Source of the DNA: an uncultured Collinsella sp.
GTDB lineage: Bacteria; Actinomycetota; Coriobacteriia; Coriobacteriales; Coriobacteriaceae
NCBI GenBank assembly: GCA_958427895.1
Contig: CAUADW010000007.1
Coordinates: 1 to 43,374, forward strand
DNA length: 43,374 nt
Direction: 5' to 3'
Each line of letters starts with the position of its first letter. Positions within the stretch are counted from its first letter, which is position 1. The translations under genes and the position numbers were made by a program. The notes beneath the pieces were generated by a model, which was given only the letters and a program-made list of their open reading frames with translations, had not been told where the DNA came from and did not search any database. This document shows, in pieces, positions 39,617 to 43,374 of the stretch.

Positions 39617-41517
39617 TTGAGTGTCGGGGCGTTTCCTTTAGCTATGACGGTGCCGTACCGGCGCTCGACGGCGTCGATCTGAATATCGAGGACGGCGAGT
39701 TTTTCTGCATCCTCGGTGGCAATGGGTCGGGCAAGTCGACGTTTGCCAAGCATCTGAATGCGCTGTTGCAGCCCGATGCGGGCACGGTACGCATCAACGG
39801 CATGGATGCGTCCGACCCCGAGCTGGTCTACGACATTCGTTCGACCGCGGGCATGGTATTCCAGAATCCCGACGACCAGCTGGTGGCAACGCTTGTCGAA
39901 GATGACGTTGCGTTTGGTCCCGAAAACCTTGGCGTGCCATCGGCGCAAATTGCGCAGCGCGTACGCGAGGCGCTGAAGGGTGTGGGCCTGGTGGGCTTTG
40001 AGCGCCACGAGACCCATGCGCTTTCGGGCGGCCAAAAGCAGCGCGTGGCGCTTGCCGGCGTGCTCGCCATGGAACCGCGCGTGCTCATATTGGACGAGGC
40101 TTCCTCGATGCTCGATCCGCGTGGACGCAAGGGCCTCATGAAGGCTTGCCGCGCGTTGCACGCTCGCGGCATGACCATCGTGATGATTACGCACTTTATG
40201 GAGGAGGCTGCCGAGGCCGATCGTGTCGCCGTGTTTCAGACGGGACGAGTTGCCATGCTGGGCACGCCCGATGAGATTCTGACGCGGGCGAATGAACTCG
40301 TTCAGCTCAACCTTGACATGCCAGAGTCGTGCCGTTTGGGCATGGCACTTCGTGCGGAGGGCGTGCCCGTTTGCGCGCAGGTACGTGAGGCGGATATGGT
40401 CGCCGAGATTGCGCAGGCTTATGCCGAGCGAAGTGGGGCAGGCATCGCGGGGCAGTCTTCCGTATCCCAGTCGGAAATCGCTGACGGCACTGTTCCGGTA
40501 GACAACGAGGGCAACGCGTCGGAGCCCGTCATCGAGCTATCCCATGTTTCGTACAGTTATTCGCTCAGTCCGCGCGAGCGCCGCCGCTGGCATAAGCGCT
40601 CGGCCACTGCGGGCAAATCGAGCAAACAGGCTCTCTGGGGAAACGACCCAAGCAGCCCGTGGGCGCTGCGCGATGTATCGCTGACGGTGCGTCGCGGCGA
40701 GTTCCTGGGCTTGGCAGGTCATACCGGTTCGGGTAAGTCGACGCTGGTCCAGCATCTCAACGGTTTGATTCGCCCCCAGGAGGGATCCGTTCGCGCGCTG
40801 GGGCTCGATCTGTCAAACAAGAAAGACGCCGCCGCGGTTAAGGCCAAGGTCGGCGTGGTGTTTCAATATCCTGAGCGTCAGCTGTTTGCCGAAACCGTGG
40901 CGCAGGACGTGGCGTTTGGTCCGCATAACCTTGGCTTGCCGCAAGATGAAGTCGACCGTCGTGTCGAGTCATCGCTCTCACGCGTGGGCCTCGACCTTTC
41001 CACGGTCGGCGACAAGAGTCCCTTTGAGCTTTCGGGCGGTCAGCAACGGCGTGTGGCATTCGCCGGCGTGCTCGCCATGGAGCCCGAAGTCCTGGTGCTC
41101 GATGAGCCCATGGCGGGGCTCGATCCGGCTGCGCGCAGGGATTTCCTTGAGCTTATCGATCGACTTCACCGCGATGGCCTGACCGTTGTCATGGTTTCGC
41201 ATAGTATGGATGACCTGGCCAATTGCTGCGACCGTATTGTCGTGATGAACGAGGGCGCGGTGTTTGCCGAGGGCACGCCCGCTCAGGTTTTTGCGCATGC
41301 CGATGAGCTTAAATCAATCGGCTTGGGCGTTCCCGCCGCCCAGCGTATGGCGCTGGCGCTTACGGAGGCGGGCGTGCCGCTGCGCTTTGACGGCCTCTAT
41401 ACGGTTGAGTCGCTGACAGACGAGTTGGTGGACCTGCTAATCGGTTGCTCGGGCGGTCCTTCTAACGTCGCGGACATTGCTAAATTCAAGACGGTCGCGC
41501 GAGAGAAGGGCTGCTAA
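39613..41517 (+). CDS. Fused ECF-transporter ATPase (EcfA-EcfA')
   Basis: A 634-residue cytoplasmic protein with two ABC ATPase domains that power the ECF transporter. Domain 1 (1-275): Walker A GGNGSGKST, signature LSGGQKQRVALAG, Walker B VLILDEAS. Domain 2 (about 305-600): GHTGSGKST, LSGGQQRRVAFAG, VLVLDEPMAGLD. In most bacteria EcfA1 and EcfA2 are separate genes; here they are joined by a roughly 60-residue hydrophilic linker. In domain 1 the Walker B is followed by Ala-Ser where EP is usual, a modest deviation. It overlaps ribU at one end and ecfT at the other. Confidence 0.92.
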   Translation: MIECRGVSFSYDGAVPALDGVDLNIEDGEFFCILGGNGSGKSTFAKHLNALLQPDAGTVRINGMDASDPELVYDIRSTAGMVFQNPDDQLVATLVEDDVAFGPENLGVPSAQIAQRVREALKGVGLVGFERHETHALSGGQKQRVALAGVLAMEPRVLILDEASSMLDPRGRKGLMKACRALHARGMTIVMITHFMEEAAEADRVAVFQTGRVAMLGTPDEILTRANELVQLNLDMPESCRLGMALRAEGVPVCAQVREADMVAEIAQAYAERSGAGIAGQSSVSQSEIADGTVPVDNEGNASEPVIELSHVSYSYSLSPRERRRWHKRSATAGKSSKQALWGNDPSSPWALRDVSLTVRRGEFLGLAGHTGSGKSTLVQHLNGLIRPQEGSVRALGLDLSNKKDAAAVKAKVGVVFQYPERQLFAETVAQDVAFGPHNLGLPQDEVDRRVESSLSRVGLDLSTVGDKSPFELSGGQQRRVAFAGVLAMEPEVLVLDEPMAGLDPAARRDFLELIDRLHRDGLTVVMVSHSMDDLANCCDRIVVMNEGAVFAEGTPAQVFAHADELKSIGLGVPAAQRMALALTEAGVPLRFDGLYTVESLTDELVDLLIGCSGGPSNVADIAKFKTVAREKGC

Positions 41518-42317
41518 TGGAGGCGTTTTCGTTTGGCAGCTACTATCCCGGCGATAGTGCGATCCACCGCCTGGACCCGCGAACTAAGTTGCTCTTGGGC
41601 TTTGTGTTTCTGATCACGACGCTGACCGTCGGCGGCTTCCGCGGACTGGCCCCTGTCGCAATGTTTGTCGTGCTGATCTATGCCGCGTCTCGGGTGCCGG
41701 TTCGTCGCGTTCTGTCGTCGATGGCGCCGCTGCTGGCAATCGTCGTCGTGGTCGCGGTGCTCAACTTGTTTACCGACCAGAGCGGGCGCATTCTGTGGCA
41801 GCTCGGCTTTTTGCAGATAAGCGAGGGCTCGCTGCATTCCGCCGCCTTTATGGCGTGCCGCCTGACCTTGATGATGGCCGGTATGAGCGCTATCACGCTC
41901 ACCACGCCGACGCTCGACCTCACCGCGGGCTTTGAGCGCCTGCTCGCACCGTTTGCGCGTGTGGGACTTCCTGCGCACGAGCTCGGCATGATCATGGGTA
42001 TCGCGTTGCGCTTTATGCCGCAGTTTGCCACCGAGATGAAGCAGACGGCGGACGCGCAGGCGAGCCGCGGTGCGCGCGTGACGGGGGGCCCGCTCGGCGG
42101 CGTGCGTATGCTCGGCAGTGTGGCGATTCCGCTGTTCACCGGCGTGTTCCGCCATGCCGAGACGCTGTCTGCTGCCATGGATGCACGCTGCTATCACGGC
42201 GAGCAGGGCCGCACGCGCCTGCATGCGCTTGCATTTGGCCGCGGCGATGCGTTGGCGGCGGTGGTGACGGCGTTGCTGCTCATCTGCGTCATCGTCATCA
42301 ATCTTCAACTTGTTTAG
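41517..42317 (+). CDS. ecfT: ECF-transporter transmembrane component EcfT
   Basis: A 266-residue membrane scaffold that couples the ATPases to the S component. A hydrophilic start (YYPGDSAIHRLDPRTKLLLG) precedes about five helices. The two coupling motifs are ASRGA (near residue 181) and DARCYHG (near 221). Its ATG shares a base with the ecfA stop (TAATG). With RibU and the fused ATPases, a complete riboflavin ECF transporter is encoded here. Confidence 0.92.
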   Translation: MEAFSFGSYYPGDSAIHRLDPRTKLLLGFVFLITTLTVGGFRGLAPVAMFVVLIYAASRVPVRRVLSSMAPLLAIVVVVAVLNLFTDQSGRILWQLGFLQISEGSLHSAAFMACRLTLMMAGMSAITLTTPTLDLTAGFERLLAPFARVGLPAHELGMIMGIALRFMPQFATEMKQTADAQASRGARVTGGPLGGVRMLGSVAIPLFTGVFRHAETLSAAMDARCYHGEQGRTRLHALAFGRGDALAAVVTALLLICVIVINLQLV

Positions 42318-42347
42318 GCGCGATTCGAGCGCAAGAAAGGGGTCCCT

Positions 42348-42794
42348 ATGACCGACAACGACCGCACGGCTCAGCTTGAGCGCGCCTGTTCGTATCTCAG
42401 GCGCATTCCGGCGTGGTATCTGGCCACGACCGATGTGGCCGACGGGCATCAGCCTCGCGTGAGGCCGTTTTCGTTTGCCATGGTCGATGACGGTAAGTTG
42501 TGGTTTTGCACGTCGCGCGACAAGGATGTGTGGGCGGAGCTGAGCGCGAATCCCAAGTTTGAGCTCTCGGGCTGGAAGCCGGGGGAATGTTGGATCGTAT
42601 TGACCGGCGAAGCCGCGCTTGAGGACGACGCAGTTGCGAGCGACAAGGTGCGTCAAGCGGGTTTTAAGCACATGGTGGGCATTGGCGAGGAACACGAGAG
42701 TGCCAACGACGGCCGCCTTGCTTTCTTTTCGGTCCGCAACATTGCTGCGCGCTTCTGTGATATCGACGGCAGCGAGGAGCGCCTGGAGCTCTAG
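42348..42794 (+). CDS. Pyridoxamine 5'-phosphate oxidase-family flavin split-barrel protein 1
   Basis: A 148-residue protein of the PNPOx-like FMN-binding split-barrel family. The barrel core is IPAWYLATTD, RVRPFSFAMVDDGKLWF and TSRDKDVWAEL, followed by WIVLTGEAALEDD. Members bind FMN or F420 and act as oxidoreductases or flavin stores; no substrate is known for this short type. It begins 30 bases after ecfT (AAAGGGG upstream), so it is likely part of the riboswitch-controlled operon. A close paralogue follows. Confidence 0.82.
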   Translation: MTDNDRTAQLERACSYLRRIPAWYLATTDVADGHQPRVRPFSFAMVDDGKLWFCTSRDKDVWAELSANPKFELSGWKPGECWIVLTGEAALEDDAVASDKVRQAGFKHMVGIGEEHESANDGRLAFFSVRNIAARFCDIDGSEERLEL

Positions 42795-42838
42795 CTCGCA
42801 CAAACCAGGTTCCCAAACTAGCTAGTACAGGAGGAAAC

Positions 42839-43249
42839 GTGGACGGATTGAATACGGTTTTGGAGTATCTGACGTCGGTGCCGGCGTGGTATCTGGCGAC
42901 GAGCGTGGATGGGCAGCCGCATGTGCGTCCGTTCTCGTTTGCTCAGATTCAGGACGGTAAGCTGTGGTTTGTGACGGCGCGCACCAAAGACGTGTGGCAA
43001 GAGCTGCTGCAAAATCAGCGCTTTGAGGCCACGAGTTGGTGGCCGGGCCATGGCTGGCTCATCTTGCGCGGGCGTGCCGGCTTGGATGACCGGGCTTTAG
43101 ACGAAATGCGCGAAGCCGGGTGGAAGCATCTAGAGCACCTGGGCGAGCACTATGAGGGGCCTAACGACCCCACGCTCGTCTTCTTTAGCGTCGAGGATCC
43201 CGAGGCTTTTATCTGCAATCACGACGAATGGGTGCCGGTCGAGCTCTAG
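42839..43249 (+). CDS. Pyridoxamine 5'-phosphate oxidase-family flavin split-barrel protein 2
   Basis: A 136-residue paralogue of the preceding protein: VPAWYLATSV, HVRPFSFAQIQDGKLWFVT and KDVWQELLQN align closely, and the C-terminal FFSVEDPEAF mirrors FFSVRNIAAR. It starts at GTG, with AGGAGG 4 bases upstream, 44 bases after the first copy. The pair probably arose by tandem duplication. A strong terminator follows, closing the operon that begins with the FMN riboswitch. Confidence 0.82.
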   Translation: MDGLNTVLEYLTSVPAWYLATSVDGQPHVRPFSFAQIQDGKLWFVTARTKDVWQELLQNQRFEATSWWPGHGWLILRGRAGLDDRALDEMREAGWKHLEHLGEHYEGPNDPTLVFFSVEDPEAFICNHDEWVPVEL

Positions 43250-43286
43250 CCAGCTGGCGCATCCTAACAACTTGGTTTTCGCATGG

Positions 43287-43345
43287 GCGGGCCCCGTATT
43301 GCCCGGCGCCGTTAGGAGCGCCGGTCAATACGGGGCCCGCTCCAT
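43287..43345 (+). terminator. Long hairpin terminator of the riboflavin operon
   Basis: GCGGGCCCCGTATTG (43287-43301) pairs perfectly with 43326-43340, and an inner CCGGCGC pairs with GCGCCGG. It is followed by TCCATTTGTC. The stem of over 20 bp is unusually long. Confidence 0.75.
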
Positions 43346-43374
43346 TTGTCAATTCCTTCAAGCGAATGTGTCGG

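Noticed and set aside
1..43374. CRISPR arrays, tRNA and rRNA genes
   Set aside because: Looked for regularly spaced repeats and tRNA-like T-arms; found none I could support.

Overview
This window is a GC-rich, gene-dense bacterial chromosome segment with mostly short spacers and few A/T-rich stretches. The gene set fits a Coriobacteriia actinobacterium, most probably Collinsella or a close relative. Pointers are a giant fused 2-hydroxyacyl-CoA dehydratase/activase, an alanine-rich sortase-anchored CAP-domain surface protein, an AmaP-DUF2273-Asp23 operon, a DUF6020 membrane protein, an arylsulfotransferase remnant, and a self-contained RibU-ECF riboflavin transporter. The genus is inferred from gene content; no rRNA, tRNA or CRISPR array was seen.

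Layout. 0-2.1 kb: a divergent DXS-like gene on the minus strand with a strong terminator. 2.3-3.9 kb: an HD-domain protein and a CmpB-type membrane protein. 4.1-5.8 kb: ammonium transporter plus PII protein, separated by a long inverted repeat. 5.9-6.8 kb: a Cof-type HAD phosphatase. 6.8-7.65 kb: an accessory patch with palindromic repeats, a MITE-like element and a candidate type I toxin with a convergent antisense promoter. 7.66-14.3 kb: TetR regulator, the 1593-residue activase/dehydratase fusion, and a 3-hydroxyacyl-CoA dehydrogenase. 14.4-16.0 kb: an arylsulfotransferase fragment and a DUF389 membrane protein. 16.35-19.8 kb: the surface protein, whose frame is broken at a G10 tract just after the signal peptide. 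20.0-21.7 kb: an OPT transporter. 21.9-24.7 kb: CoaX, dCMP deaminase, NifU-like and Lgt genes. 24.8-32.2 kb: DUF6020 protein, YebC, the AmaP/DUF2273/Asp23 envelope-stress operon, a YitT protein and a zinc-ribbon DUF4013 protein. 32.4-35.7 kb: divergent M20 and YtcJ-like amidohydrolases. 35.7-36.4 kb: a gene-free zone rich in inverted repeats. 36.4-38.5 kb: groES-groEL, followed by a 145-bp nested palindrome. 38.8-43.3 kb: FMN riboswitch, RibU, fused EcfA-EcfA', EcfT and two tandem flavin split-barrel proteins, closed by a long hairpin terminator.

The genes appear to work together in four places. Amt and PII form an ammonium uptake and sensing pair. The TetR gene and the giant fusion form a CoA-ester metabolic transcription unit, with a hydroxyacyl-CoA dehydrogenase next to it. 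AmaP, DUF2273 and Asp23 form a membrane-anchored envelope complex. The riboflavin operon combines sensing (FMN riboswitch), uptake (RibU/ECF) and probable FMN-using proteins.

The most notable points are the likely phase-variable surface protein, the candidate type I toxin-antitoxin locus, the dedicated riboswitch-controlled ECF operon, the dispersed GGGACAG-core palindromes resembling REP elements, and several unusually long hairpins. All assignments come from reading the sequence; no database search was run.
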